From contig NZ_JABBGJ010000004.1 of assembly GCF_012927345.1 (NCBI RefSeq), positions 1 to 64,000 of the forward strand: a DNA stretch of 64,000 nt. Reading direction: 5' to 3'. This stretch comes from Paraburkholderia polaris. Its GTDB lineage: Bacteria; Pseudomonadota; Gammaproteobacteria; Burkholderiales; Burkholderiaceae. Both the position numbers and the translations under genes were made by a program. Shown here in pieces: positions 27,189 to 35,906 of this stretch (position 1 is its first letter; each line of letters opens with the position of its first letter). The notes under the pieces were generated by a model that saw only the letters and a program-made list of their open reading frames with translations, did no database searches and was not told where the DNA came from.

Positions 27189-27239
27189 GTTAAGGTTCAC
27201 CCTTAACTTCCACGCTTAACTTTCAACCTTAACTTTCAC
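27189..27239. repeat. Four tandem copies of a 13-bp unit across a stop codon
   Basis: On the minus strand the unit is close to GTTGAAAGTTAAG. Copies run 27228-27239, 27215-27227, 27202-27214 and 27189-27201, the last inverted in part (GGTGAACCTTAAC). The first two copies encode the end of the sensor kinase (KVKVKVES), and the stop codon TAA lies within the second copy. The repeat is A/T-richer than its neighbours. Confidence 0.8.
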
Positions 27240-28685
27240 TTTTTGCCGCCGGCGCGAGGAACGCGCCGGCGGTTTGCTCAGTGCGCGGTCCGCCGGCGAG
27301 CCCGGTACCGGCAAGCGCACGGTGAAAGTGGTATGCGCACCGCGCATCGAACTGCATTCGATACTGCCGCCCAGAAGCTCCGCAGCGCGGCGGCAAAATG
27401 CGAGCCCCATTCCCGCGCCGCTTCCGTGCCGCTTGGTCGAGAAGAAAGCGTCGAAAATATGCGGCAGCACATCGGGCGCGATGCCCGGCCCCGTGTCGCG
27501 GAATCGCAGTACGCAAAAGCCCTGCTCCTGAACCGCACTGATTGCGATCTCGCCCTCGCCGCTCACGTGAATTGCGTGCAACGCGTTTTTCAGCAGGTTG
27601 AACAGGACAAAAACCGCCAGTGTGTCCGAGCCCGAAAAGCATAGCGTGGCGTCGATCGGCGCCACGGTGACGCGTGCCCGTTCGTCGCCACGGAACGGAT
27701 AGCGCTCCAGCGCCGACGCCACGCATTGCTGGATGGAATGAGGGCTAAAGCGGGTGCGGTCCAGCCGATCCAGGGTGAACGAGGCGAGCGCCATTTCGAC
27801 CATCGCGCTGGTGCCCGATACCTCTCGTCTGATCGCCGTGGCGAGCTCGCTGATGCGTTCGGACTGCCCGGAATGCACCTCCTGCTCGTCGTAAAGCCCA
27901 TGTGTGACGGCCAGCCGGTAACCTTTGAACACATGACCCCACACGCTGGCGATCTCGTCGGCGTGCATGGCGATCGTCGCGAGCGGCGTCGCGATTTCGT
28001 GCGCGATGGTCGCGGCGATCGCATAGGGGTGAATCAGGTGATAACGGACAATCGTGATCGCGAGAAGCCCCAGGCTGAGGGCAATGAACAGCACACCCGG
28101 CGGATAGAACGCGTAACCGTAGTTGACCGCATAGTCGACTGCCGCAAGCGAATACAGGCAAAGACTTGCAAAGCAGAGATCGAGGCGCCTGCGCGCTTCC
28201 CTACCGGCCTGCTTGCGGGCGGCGAGCAGAAGCTGTCCGCTGCGGGCGGCAAGCAACACGGTCTGCAGTACGTGCAAAGGATGTAGCGGCCCGGCGCTCG
28301 GATAGTAACCGAAGAAGTAGTGCCGGTAGCCGGCGACAACTTCGTTGCCGGGCAGCAGCACGGCCAGGACAAGACACATACCGTATGACGCGAGCAATAC
28401 CGGCTGCTCACGGCGCCTTGCCGCCACCTCCGTGACGAAGTGATAGAACGTGGTAGGCAGGAAGAGAATGAAGAGATAACCGACCCGAACCAGCACGCTC
28501 GCAATGTGGGGATCTTCCGTCTGGAACAGCAAGGTCCATGTGCCCTGCCATGCAAAGGTCGCCGTGCACATCAAAAGGAATGGCGCGGACAGACGCGTCA
28601 CGCCTTGTGTGATGAGCACGTAAAGGCCGAACACCACGAACAGCGCAGACACAAAGGCGGTCGGAATGGCGTACATGTGGCTCAA
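27216..28685 (-). CDS. Membrane sensor histidine kinase, 7TM type, LqsS/CqsS-like kinase core
   Basis: 489 residues. About seven hydrophobic helices fill residues 1-215, the pattern of the histidine-kinase N-terminal 7TM domain, including the extracytoplasmic YYPSAGPLHPL segment. The H-box is IAHEIATPLATI (His229), the N-box VLFNLLKNALHAI, and the G-boxes DTGPGIAPD and GSGAGMGLAFCRR. The catalytic core without a separate HAMP, and the FNLLKNAL pattern, resemble alpha-hydroxyketone receptors LqsS/CqsS, but the membrane domain does not. The C-terminal KVKVKVES is encoded by the 13-bp repeats. It lies 64 bases downstream of the response regulator and is probably co-transcribed with it. Confidence 0.85.
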   Translation of the reverse strand: MSHMYAIPTAFVSALFVVFGLYVLITQGVTRLSAPFLLMCTATFAWQGTWTLLFQTEDPHIASVLVRVGYLFILFLPTTFYHFVTEVAARRREQPVLLASYGMCLVLAVLLPGNEVVAGYRHYFFGYYPSAGPLHPLHVLQTVLLAARSGQLLLAARKQAGREARRRLDLCFASLCLYSLAAVDYAVNYGYAFYPPGVLFIALSLGLLAITIVRYHLIHPYAIAATIAHEIATPLATIAMHADEIASVWGHVFKGYRLAVTHGLYDEQEVHSGQSERISELATAIRREVSGTSAMVEMALASFTLDRLDRTRFSPHSIQQCVASALERYPFRGDERARVTVAPIDATLCFSGSDTLAVFVLFNLLKNALHAIHVSGEGEIAISAVQEQGFCVLRFRDTGPGIAPDVLPHIFDAFFSTKRHGSGAGMGLAFCRRAAELLGGSIECSSMRGAHTTFTVRLPVPGSPADRALSKPPARSSRRRQKVKVKVES

Positions 28686-28749
28686 TGCGTCTGAAAACGT
28701 TGGTCTATTCCGGCATTTTTATCGCGGAGTATGCGAACGGGCCAATCCC

Positions 28750-29724
28750 TCATGTGTGGGCTTGCTGATTCCGGTCACGCCGCCATTGCGAAAATGTCAG
28801 CGTGCTCAAACCCACGTCGGTCGAATCAATTCGGGTCCAGCAATAGAAGGCGTCATCCCAGCCCGGGATTGTTTGCGGCGTTACCGTCCTGAAGTCCGCG
28901 CCGGGACGAAACGCCAGGTGCGGCCAGAAAACGGGCATCGACTCGCGTACCGCCATGCGCCTCAACAGATCCGCCGGCCCACTCTCATCCGCCACGATCT
29001 CCGCCTGCGAGATCCAGTCATTCTCAGCCCACGCAAGGAAAACGCTCGGGTTGCCCGCACGGTCGAACATCAGGATCGCATTCTGCTCCGGACGCCAGTA
29101 GTACTCGACGATGCCTTCAGCGGCAACCACCGTGTCGATCACCTTTCTCGTTCGCGGATCGCAATAGGTCATGCCGTTTTCGCCTAAGCCCAACCAGCCG
29201 GCCTCTGAACAATGCCTGTTTCTGGCGTCTTTCAGAAAATGGACCAATCGGTTGGCTGAATCGGCATCCGTCTTTCGCAGATAGAGATCCACGATGCCGG
29301 CATTGAAGGCCTTTACCGCGACGGTCTCATCCGCGACGCCGGTCAGGAGCACCTTCGCGCAGCGCAAATTGGAGATGGACGAAAGGAATTCGACACCGCT
29401 CAGTCCGGGCATGTCGTAATCGACGACAACCGCGGCCACCTCCGCAAATCGCGAGTCCCGGGTCAGTACGTCTCGCTCGGCCGAGCTTTCGACAAACCGC
29501 TCCAGGCCGGTCTCACTCAGACCGGCCGACGCCGGCGCAAACGCCAGCGAATTCTCGCGGGCATGTTTGCGGATGAAAGCGAGTGCGGTTTGAGGGCGCG
29601 TGAAAAACAGATTGGTTGAAATATCCGGAAAGAATCGGCGCAATGCATCAAGGTATCTGTCGCTGTCGTCCACGAAAACGACAGATGCCGGATAGAACAC
29701 AGGGGGTCGAATAAAATTGTTCAT
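28750..29724 (-). CDS. LqsR-like response regulator
   Basis: 324 residues from an ATG; a GTG 33 bases upstream is also possible. The receiver domain starts VVFVDDSDRYLDALRRFFPD, and the phospho-acceptor is in VVVDYDMPGLSG, about Asp102. The acceptor comes some 45 residues later than in ordinary receivers, as in Legionella LqsR (Asp108 as I recall). The conserved Lys is in VDLYLRKTD. The C-terminal domain has no HTH. It has VEYYWRPEQNAILMFDRAGN and FYCWTRID, like the LqsR output domain. Upstream of, and probably co-transcribed with, the sensor kinase. LqsR likeness is from pattern memory; moderate. Confidence 0.7.
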   Translation of the reverse strand: MNNFIRPPVFYPASVVFVDDSDRYLDALRRFFPDISTNLFFTRPQTALAFIRKHARENSLAFAPASAGLSETGLERFVESSAERDVLTRDSRFAEVAAVVVDYDMPGLSGVEFLSSISNLRCAKVLLTGVADETVAVKAFNAGIVDLYLRKTDADSANRLVHFLKDARNRHCSEAGWLGLGENGMTYCDPRTRKVIDTVVAAEGIVEYYWRPEQNAILMFDRAGNPSVFLAWAENDWISQAEIVADESGPADLLRRMAVRESMPVFWPHLAFRPGADFRTVTPQTIPGWDDAFYCWTRIDSTDVGLSTLTFSQWRRDRNQQAHT

Positions 29725-29941
29725 GTTTTTACGTGGAATATGTAGCGCGCCTCGCACCGGCCTACACGCCGGCTTCTCTCACGCTGGCTCCCGGGCCGAT
29801 TCCCGCTGAACCATATAGTACCGGTGTCTTTGCATGAACAGTGCAAACTTGCACGGCCTTTCCGTCATAGTATGCGAATGGGATATTTGATTTTAATCAG
29901 GTCGAGCCCGTTATTCTGCTGCGGTGATCCCGGAGTTTGGG
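29725..29941. promoter_or_regulatory. Upstream region of the LqsR-like operon
   Basis: About 220 bases, A/T-rich around 29870-29900 (GGATATTTGATTTTAATCAG). Likely promoter of the regulator-kinase pair. No clear operator. Confidence 0.4.
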
Positions 29942-30288
29942 ATGTCTATGTCAGGGATTGACGTCGCAGCGGACAAGTTGATGCGGGAGCCAGGCTGGAG
30001 GCCGCGTGCCCCCCCGTGGAACCCCCGGTTGATCGGCCGGCAGGCGGTTCGTCAACTGATTGCACGAATGCTGAAGGCCGCTTCTGGTCCCGCTCCATCG
30101 TGACGAAGTTCTATCCGATCGCATGACGACCCGGTTGGCGAGATGCTCGAAGCACAAGGCGGCCCCCTGCCGCCCCGCGCATGTGCACTTCATGAAGCCG
30201 TCGTCGATGCCGAAGCGGTGTGGCCTCAGTACGAGCCAACTGTCACGTCACCTGAACCCGAGTTCAATCCAGATCGCCCACGCTAACA
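29942..30288 (+). pseudogene. Possible broken small gene
   Basis: An ATG with GGAG 8-9 bases upstream opens a 53-residue reading (MSMSGIDVAADKLMREPGWR ... RMLKAASGPAPS) to a TGA at about 30103. A second frame from about 30125 reads HDDPVGEMLEAQGGPLPPRA, then CALHEAVVDAEAVWPQYEP, to a stop near 30288, with codon use like real genes. The two could be one gene with a frameshift or two fragments. No family recognised. Confidence 0.3.
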
Positions 30289-30696
30289 CACACAGGCATA
30301 AGCCACGATCTCCACCAACATTTCCTCACGAGCAAGCCCAGCCACGACGAACGACGCCCGGTTTGGGAAGGGCGCCGAGAAACACTGCTGATAGACCGCG
30401 TTGACCGCTGGCAACCAGGCCCGATCTGTCACGTAGATCAGAATCTGCGCGACATCGCGATGTGACGCTCCCGCCGCAGCGAGTGTCTGCAGCAAGTTCC
30501 CGAACACCTGCTGCGCCTGCTTTTCAATACCGCCCGCTACGACTGCACCATTGGGACCCACCGGTATTTGCGCCGTATAAAGCGTACCGTTGCCGAGAAC
30601 CGCCCACTCGAAGAGCTGTTTTGGGCCTTGCGGCAGACCCGTATTGATAGCCTCGACGTTACCGGCTACCGCGTTGCGCAGGTCAGAATCCGTCAT
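30283..30696 (-). CDS. RidA-family protein
   Basis: 137 residues, full RidA length. The conserved turn is FGNLLQTLAAAGASHRDVAQ, then ILIYVTDRAWLPAVNAVYQQ, and the active-site segment APFPNRASFVVAGLAREEMLVEI carries the Arg and the C-terminal Glu. RidA proteins hydrolyse reactive enamine/imine intermediates formed from amino acids. Here it is the last gene of a six-gene catabolic operon and overlaps the DUF3726 gene by 14 bases, so it probably removes an imine made by this pathway. Confidence 0.93.
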   Translation of the reverse strand: MTDSDLRNAVAGNVEAINTGLPQGPKQLFEWAVLGNGTLYTAQIPVGPNGAVVAGGIEKQAQQVFGNLLQTLAAAGASHRDVAQILIYVTDRAWLPAVNAVYQQCFSAPFPNRASFVVAGLAREEMLVEIVAYACVC

Positions 30697-31423
30697 CTGC
30701 GCCTCCCGCGCCGTGCTCTCGCGACGCCTGCGTTGCCGGGACCAGCACCTTGTTCTTCCACTCGATCAGGCGGCCGACCTGCGCAGCGTCCACGTCGATG
30801 CCACGCCACAGTGCATCGCGATAACGCCCATCCAGCTCCGTCGAATCGATCGCGCCCGCGAGATGTTGGCCCGCGGCCGGTTGCGCTCCGAATGCATCGC
30901 CGTGCGCCATGCAGCAGACGACGATTTCCCGCGCGCTCGCCCCTGTGTGCTTGCTGAAGCCCAGGTAATCCGGATATTCACTGTGCCCCGACGTGGTGGC
31001 GAAGTGACGCCCCGCGGGGTCTGTCCACGAGAGATCGAAACGGCGGCCGCGCGTGCTCATCGCCTTCAGACCGTAGAGCGCCAGACGCGGCGACAATGCA
31101 TTCGATATCCGCACCGTTGCCGCACCCGCCTGCGTCGCCCTCGCCCACGCCAGTTCGAATGACAACAGGCAGCCTGCGAGTCCGGCCGAGGATGTGGCCC
31201 GCTCCGGGCGCGCGCCGCGCGCGCCCGGAAGCGCCGGCTCGACGCTGTAGTTCTCGTCACGCGCGACACCAAGCAGCCCGCCGATGGCGTCCATACCGCC
31301 AAAACCCATCGCCTGCAGCCACACGGCGGCGTCTGCGGCGTCCTCATAATCGCCTTGTGCCCAGCCGCTACCTTCCAGCGCGCTGCGGCACAGCGAGTTC
31401 AATTCGTTGATCGCCATCTTCAT
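30683..31423 (-). CDS. DUF3726-like protein
   Basis: 246 residues, no signal peptide or membrane helix. N-terminal INELNSLCRSALEGSGWAQG, then DYEDAADAAVWLQAMGFGGM; the middle has RRFDLSWTDPAGRHFATTSG, and VVCCMAHGD is in the C-terminal third. I recall this pattern as DUF3726, a family of unknown function found in amino-acid or betaine catabolic operons, and structurally suggestive of malate/L-lactate-dehydrogenase-2-like proteins at the N-terminus. It overlaps RidA and starts 2 bases after the 590-residue gene ends, so it is tightly co-translated. Confidence 0.65.
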   Translation of the reverse strand: MKMAINELNSLCRSALEGSGWAQGDYEDAADAAVWLQAMGFGGMDAIGGLLGVARDENYSVEPALPGARGARPERATSSAGLAGCLLSFELAWARATQAGAATVRISNALSPRLALYGLKAMSTRGRRFDLSWTDPAGRHFATTSGHSEYPDYLGFSKHTGASAREIVVCCMAHGDAFGAQPAAGQHLAGAIDSTELDGRYRDALWRGIDVDAAQVGRLIEWKNKVLVPATQASREHGAGGADDGF

Positions 31424-31425
31424 GT

Positions 31426-33198
31426 TTATGCGCTCCGTTTCTCACTTCCGCCTGGCACGCACGGAAACGCCCAATCGTCGACCATGTCCGGCGCCAGATC
31501 GTCGAGCGTCGGCGCCCCCTGAAACAGCGTGACCCGAACCCACAGATTCGACTTCGGATCGAACTTGCTCGCACCGAACATCGATAGCTTGGCTCGCATC
31601 AGGTCGATGGGCAGCGTGTCACGCGCGAGCAGGTTGTGACGGATTTCGCCATAAGCGTGCGAGGCAAGCGTCTGGATTCGCCGCACGATGGCGCGATAGT
31701 AGCCAAACTCGCCGACGAACTCCGCGACATTGCGTGTGGCGTCTGTTCCGGCCTTCAGTTGCGCATGCAGGCGCAATACCTGACGCGCTATATCCAGCGG
31801 TAACTCCCGCTCCGCCCCAGCCTCCTCGGCACGCACGCCAAGCCTCGGTTCCTCCTTCTCCGCCGACCTGTACCAGAAGAAATGGTCGTCGTCGCGTTGC
31901 GCGGCGGGTTGTGTCAAGGCCCAGCGATAGTCGCGCTCGATGATCTGCAGCAACTCGCCGACGCACATGTCCGGATTCAGGATCAGCGCATCAGCGACCG
32001 GCGCCGCGCATTCGATCGAATCCACGAGGTCTGGATAGAGCTCGAGTAATACCGTAACGAGGATTTCCTGCGTCGCACAGGAAAGCTGTTGAGCCGCCCA
32101 TGCAAACAACTCGCTCCAGCAGAATGCCCCTTTTCGCTCGTAGCCGATTTGAAGTTCATGCTCGAGGCGCGGCAATTCCGTGAGGATCAGCGCATTGCGG
32201 GCCGCTTCCGCTGGGTGATCAGTGTGAACCTGCGCAACGTGGCGCGCCGCCCGTGCGAGCAATCCCATACAACGTGCGAACGCATCGCGATCGATCGATT
32301 CAACTGCCAGCACGCGCGCCAACGCGGTTTCGCGGGCGCGTATCCACTGGTCGACCTGCACGGGATGGCGCACGAGGAAGGGCGCCATGCCTAGACCGGT
32401 TGCGTTGCCGACGCCGAGATAGCGCCGGAAACTATGCGCGAGCCTGACCGCGGCACGTGGATTGCGCCGTGCCGCGACGTGTTCGACCAGTTGCACGCTG
32501 AAGTCGCGCAACAGGAATACGGCGCACATCTGGGCTGAAAAGCCGCGGTTGAATGCCTGGCTGTCGACAAGCCGCGGATAATCCGCAATGCCGAATTTGC
32601 CGTTGCCGTATACCGCCGTCGTTCGGATCAGATAGCCGACCCGTTCAAAAACGGTGGGATCGGGTTGCCGGCCCGCGGCGAGGCACTCCACTACATAACC
32701 GAAGTTACGCACGCTCTTGTTCGCGCGGCACAAGACGAGATCGTTTGCACGCAGACGGCCGGCTTCCTGCAACGGCACGTTGCCGCGCAGATACTCGATG
32801 TCTGCGGCACTCGGGACACCGCTGATCAGCGCCGACGTGACGTCCCACTTCTGCGCGATGACCCGGTCGGTCCGCTCGGCATCGTCGAGATGTTGCGAGA
32901 AAATCACCTGACTGTAGCGCTCGCCGTAGGCCTCGATGGTGTAGATGCAGACGCCGTAGCCGTTATCGTCGAGATCCATGTGCGTGATGCGGACCCGCCA
33001 GTTGTCGCGTGCCATGCGTCGCACGAGCGAACGCACGAAGCTCAGGCGGGTACCGTGCATCGCGCCGAGACGCTCGGTACGGTTCGTGATGTCGGGACTA
33101 CGTAACGGTGCACTGGGAAGCACAGTGGTGCGCGCCGGCTCGCCCAATCCCGCCAGGCGCTCGCGTTTTTCTTCCATGATCGCGTCGTGCGCCATCAT
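31426..33198 (-). CDS. Conserved protein of 590 residues, function unknown
   Basis: Start ATG overlaps the BCCT stop as ATGA, with AAGGAG 4 bases upstream; a longer reading was rejected. The protein is soluble, with no signal peptide and no P-loop or other motif I recognise. Notable parts are DNWRVRITHMDLDDNGYGVC, IYTIEAYGERYSQVIFSQHL, RTTAVYGNGKFGIADYPRL and GNATGLGMAPFLVRHPVQVD. A mixed alpha/beta N-terminal third (residues 50-200) and a mostly helical remainder are suggested. Its place between a BCCT transporter and DUF3726/RidA implies a catabolic or assembly role for a betaine-like substrate. I do not recognise the family. Confidence 0.85.
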   Translation of the reverse strand: MMAHDAIMEEKRERLAGLGEPARTTVLPSAPLRSPDITNRTERLGAMHGTRLSFVRSLVRRMARDNWRVRITHMDLDDNGYGVCIYTIEAYGERYSQVIFSQHLDDAERTDRVIAQKWDVTSALISGVPSAADIEYLRGNVPLQEAGRLRANDLVLCRANKSVRNFGYVVECLAAGRQPDPTVFERVGYLIRTTAVYGNGKFGIADYPRLVDSQAFNRGFSAQMCAVFLLRDFSVQLVEHVAARRNPRAAVRLAHSFRRYLGVGNATGLGMAPFLVRHPVQVDQWIRARETALARVLAVESIDRDAFARCMGLLARAARHVAQVHTDHPAEAARNALILTELPRLEHELQIGYERKGAFCWSELFAWAAQQLSCATQEILVTVLLELYPDLVDSIECAAPVADALILNPDMCVGELLQIIERDYRWALTQPAAQRDDDHFFWYRSAEKEEPRLGVRAEEAGAERELPLDIARQVLRLHAQLKAGTDATRNVAEFVGEFGYYRAIVRRIQTLASHAYGEIRHNLLARDTLPIDLMRAKLSMFGASKFDPKSNLWVRVTLFQGAPTLDDLAPDMVDDWAFPCVPGGSEKRSA

Positions 33199-34751
33199 TT
33201 CACTCCTTGCTCGGCAGCCATCGTGCGGGCAATGCGAACCGCGTCCCACAGCGAAGGCAGAATGATGATCGACACAGGCACGGCCGTAATCACAATAAAC
33301 GACTGCAACGCACTCACGCCGCCTGCGCCCATCGTAATCAACACCGCACCCACCAGACCCATGCCGACAGCCCAGAAAATCTTCAGCCAGTTCCCAGGCT
33401 CACCACGATCGCCGGTCACCGCCATCGCGATGGTGTAGGCCATTGAGCCGCCGTTCGTAACCACCGAGAAGAAGCTGAGAAACAGGAACAGCGCGGAAAT
33501 CAGATTGCGCAACGGCATCGCCTGAGCAACACCTAGCAGCAGCGCCTCGGGTTGCGTCCCATGACCGATCACCGCACCGGGCGACTTCAGTTCGATGCCG
33601 ATTCCCGTTCCGCCGACCAGCGTGAACCACAGCATCGTGATCAGTGGCGCGGCAACTGACAGCAGCACCACGACTTCGCGGATCGTGCGGCCTCGCGACA
33701 CCTTCGCGACGTAGATCGCCATGATCGGTGCATAGCCGATGAACCAGCCCCAGTAGAAAAGCGTCCATGAATTGAGCCACTTGCCGTCGCCGCGATACAT
33801 GGCGGTCTGCGCGAAATCGACGATGTGCGTGGCGAACGCCTTGAAAAAGACCGTGGTCAAAAACTCGGTCGGCCCGAACACGTAGAGGAATGCGGAGAGT
33901 CCGAGCATCAACCACACATGTATCTTGCAGACAAAGCGCAATCCTTCGAGACCGGCGATGCAAGCCGCCGTAAAAATCGCAGTGACCGCAAGAATGACGA
34001 GTGCCTGCGTGGTGATCGTGTCGGGTACGTTCCAGACGGAATGCAGGACGTAGGCAATCTGCAGTCCGAGAAAGCCGATTGGTCCAATTGTCCCCGCGGC
34101 AACCGCAATGATCGACGTTGCATCGGCTATCGCGGCAATCGGCCCTTTGAGAGCGCGTGCGCCGAACAACGGATACAGCAAGGTACGCGGCGCAAGCGGC
34201 AAGCCCTTGTCATAGTGCAAATGCATCAACACGATGCTCAGCAGACTGCCCAGCACGGCCCACGCAAGAAAGCCCCAGTGCAGGAACGATTGCGCGAGTG
34301 CCGCGACACCGCCTTCATAGGTCCTGCCTGCCACGCCGTAGAAAGGCGGTGGGTTGACGAAATGCATCAACGGCTCGGCGGCTGCCCAGAAAGCGCCGCC
34401 GCCCGCCAGCAACGCGCACATGATGATCACCACCCAGTTGAACGTCGAGTTGGATGGGGTCTGCGCGACGCCGCCAAGCTTCACGCGCCCGAGTTTCGAG
34501 AACGCAATGCCGAGACTGACCGCGAAGGTGGCGACCATCAGCACTTGCCAGTAGAGCCCGAACCCTCTTGTGGCCCAGGTGAAAACCGTGTCCACCGCCG
34601 TGGATAACCAGGGCAGATTGACCAGCGCTGCAATCAGGAACAGCAGGAAGAAGCCGCCGCTGATCCAGAAAATGGGCCAGTCGATGCTTCCTTTGCGATG
34701 GGCCACTGCATGACCTTTGGCTGCAATGCTCGCCGTAGTTGGAATTTCCAT
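33195..34751 (-). CDS. BCCT-family betaine/carnitine/choline transporter
   Basis: 518 residues, 12 predicted membrane helices. The BCCT signature is TLFYWGWFIGYAPIMAIYVA, then KVSRGRTIREVVVL, in helix 8 and its loop; Trp/aromatic-box residues lie nearby. The start ATG has GGAGGAG upstream and drops a 74-codon in-frame extension that is not protein-like. The short tails suggest a metabolic uptake system rather than an osmosensor like BetP. The canonical W-W-x-W of helix 8 is changed to YWGWF, so the ligand need not be glycine betaine. Third gene of the operon, 91 bases after the dipeptidase-like gene. Confidence 0.93.
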   Translation of the reverse strand: MEIPTTASIAAKGHAVAHRKGSIDWPIFWISGGFFLLFLIAALVNLPWLSTAVDTVFTWATRGFGLYWQVLMVATFAVSLGIAFSKLGRVKLGGVAQTPSNSTFNWVVIIMCALLAGGGAFWAAAEPLMHFVNPPPFYGVAGRTYEGGVAALAQSFLHWGFLAWAVLGSLLSIVLMHLHYDKGLPLAPRTLLYPLFGARALKGPIAAIADATSIIAVAAGTIGPIGFLGLQIAYVLHSVWNVPDTITTQALVILAVTAIFTAACIAGLEGLRFVCKIHVWLMLGLSAFLYVFGPTEFLTTVFFKAFATHIVDFAQTAMYRGDGKWLNSWTLFYWGWFIGYAPIMAIYVAKVSRGRTIREVVVLLSVAAPLITMLWFTLVGGTGIGIELKSPGAVIGHGTQPEALLLGVAQAMPLRNLISALFLFLSFFSVVTNGGSMAYTIAMAVTGDRGEPGNWLKIFWAVGMGLVGAVLITMGAGGVSALQSFIVITAVPVSIIILPSLWDAVRIARTMAAEQGVK

Positions 34752-34842
34752 GTCTCCTCCAGGAGGATAAATCGTTATAGCGCCGTACGTTGTTGTAGCA
34801 AGGCGGTGCCGTTTGAATTGTTGGGATGAAGCGGCACGGCGG

Positions 34843-35889
34843 CTAGGACATAGCTGCTGCGCTGCGTTGCGCCTCACATGTCTCGGGTGCGGCCGCGTAA
34901 CGGCTGCTTTCCGCGTCACGTAGAATCCGGATCCAGTTGCCACCCATGATCTTCGCGATATCGGCTTCGGCAAAGCCTGCGTGCTCCAGCGCGGCCGTCA
35001 GGTTTGGAAAATCCGCGCTCGAACGGAACCAGCTGACCGGTTCGGGCCACGCGGCATGGTTCGCGCTGCCTTCGCCAAAATCCGTCTCCTTGCTCCAGCG
35101 GCCATTGCGCATCCACTCGAGCACGCTATAGGGCTGCCCCTGGCATAGATCGCTGCCGATGCCCACGTGGTCGATACCGACCAGATCGACAGTTCGCGCC
35201 ACCATGTCGGTGAATTCGCCCTGCGTGCAGCGGCTGCCGTTCTTCAGATGGAACGGATAGAGGCTGAATCCGACTAACCCACCGCGCGCGGCCAGAGCAC
35301 GCAATACGTGGTCCGATTTGTTGCGTTTGGCTTCGTGAAAGAAGCTTGGATTCGCATGACTGATCACGATCGGCTGACCGGAAATCTCGATCGCCTCCAA
35401 CGTCGAGCGCTCAGCGCTGTGCGACATATCGACAATCATGCCGACGCGGTTCATTTCCTTGATCACCACACGGCCAAACCGCGTGACACCGCTGTCGGAC
35501 GACTCGTAGCAGCCAGTCGCCAGCAGGCTCTGGTTGTTGTACGTCAGTTGCATGGTGCGCACGCCGAGATCGCGGAATACTTCGACGAGGCCGATATCGT
35601 CCTCAATCGGCGAACAGTTTTGCAATCCGTAGAGAATCGCGATCTTGCCGGCGGCCTTTGCCCGTGCAATGTCGTCCATCGTGCGCGCCGGCATCACGAG
35701 GTCGCTGTGGCGCTCATAAAGTGAGTTCCATTCGGCGATGCGCGACAGCGTTTCGCGCGCATTCTCCCAGTAGACGATCGTCGCATTGACCGCGGCCACT
35801 CCGCCGGCGCGCATCTCTTCAAAAATCTGGCGGTTCCAGTTCGAGTACTGTGTACCGTCGACGACAAGCAAGGCGTTATGAATGCTCAT
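34843..35889 (-). CDS. Membrane-dipeptidase-like (M19) protein lacking HxD
   Basis: 348 residues, amidohydrolase (renal dipeptidase) fold. The metal ligands Glu129 (GCYES), His157 (VDMSHS) and His178 (VISHANP) are conserved. The first-strand HxD motif of ordinary M19 enzymes is replaced by VVDGTQYSNWNR, as in the M19 homologue I recall from the Pseudomonas glycine-betaine/dimethylglycine locus. It therefore probably acts as a mono-metal or altered hydrolase on a small N-substituted amino acid. The ATG follows the aldehyde-dehydrogenase stop by 17 bases. A 125-codon in-frame upstream extension lies inside that gene and was rejected. Confidence 0.88.
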   Translation of the reverse strand: MSIHNALLVVDGTQYSNWNRQIFEEMRAGGVAAVNATIVYWENARETLSRIAEWNSLYERHSDLVMPARTMDDIARAKAAGKIAILYGLQNCSPIEDDIGLVEVFRDLGVRTMQLTYNNQSLLATGCYESSDSGVTRFGRVVIKEMNRVGMIVDMSHSAERSTLEAIEISGQPIVISHANPSFFHEAKRNKSDHVLRALAARGGLVGFSLYPFHLKNGSRCTQGEFTDMVARTVDLVGIDHVGIGSDLCQGQPYSVLEWMRNGRWSKETDFGEGSANHAAWPEPVSWFRSSADFPNLTAALEHAGFAEADIAKIMGGNWIRILRDAESSRYAAAPETCEAQRSAAAMS

Positions 35890-35906
35890 GGCGTATTCCC
35901 GTCCGT

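Noticed and set aside
27189..27239. Possible CRISPR-like repeats
   Set aside because: Units are only 13 bp and directly adjacent with no spacers, so this is a tandem repeat.
30723..31400. Possible enzyme activity for the DUF3726 protein from its weak likeness to L-lactate/malate dehydrogenase-2
   Set aside because: The likeness is too weak by eye and no cofactor motif is visible; left as unknown function.
31426..33249. 17-codon N-terminal extension of the 590-residue protein
   Set aside because: The internal ATG overlaps the transporter stop as ATGA and has AAGGAG upstream, so the longer start was not used.
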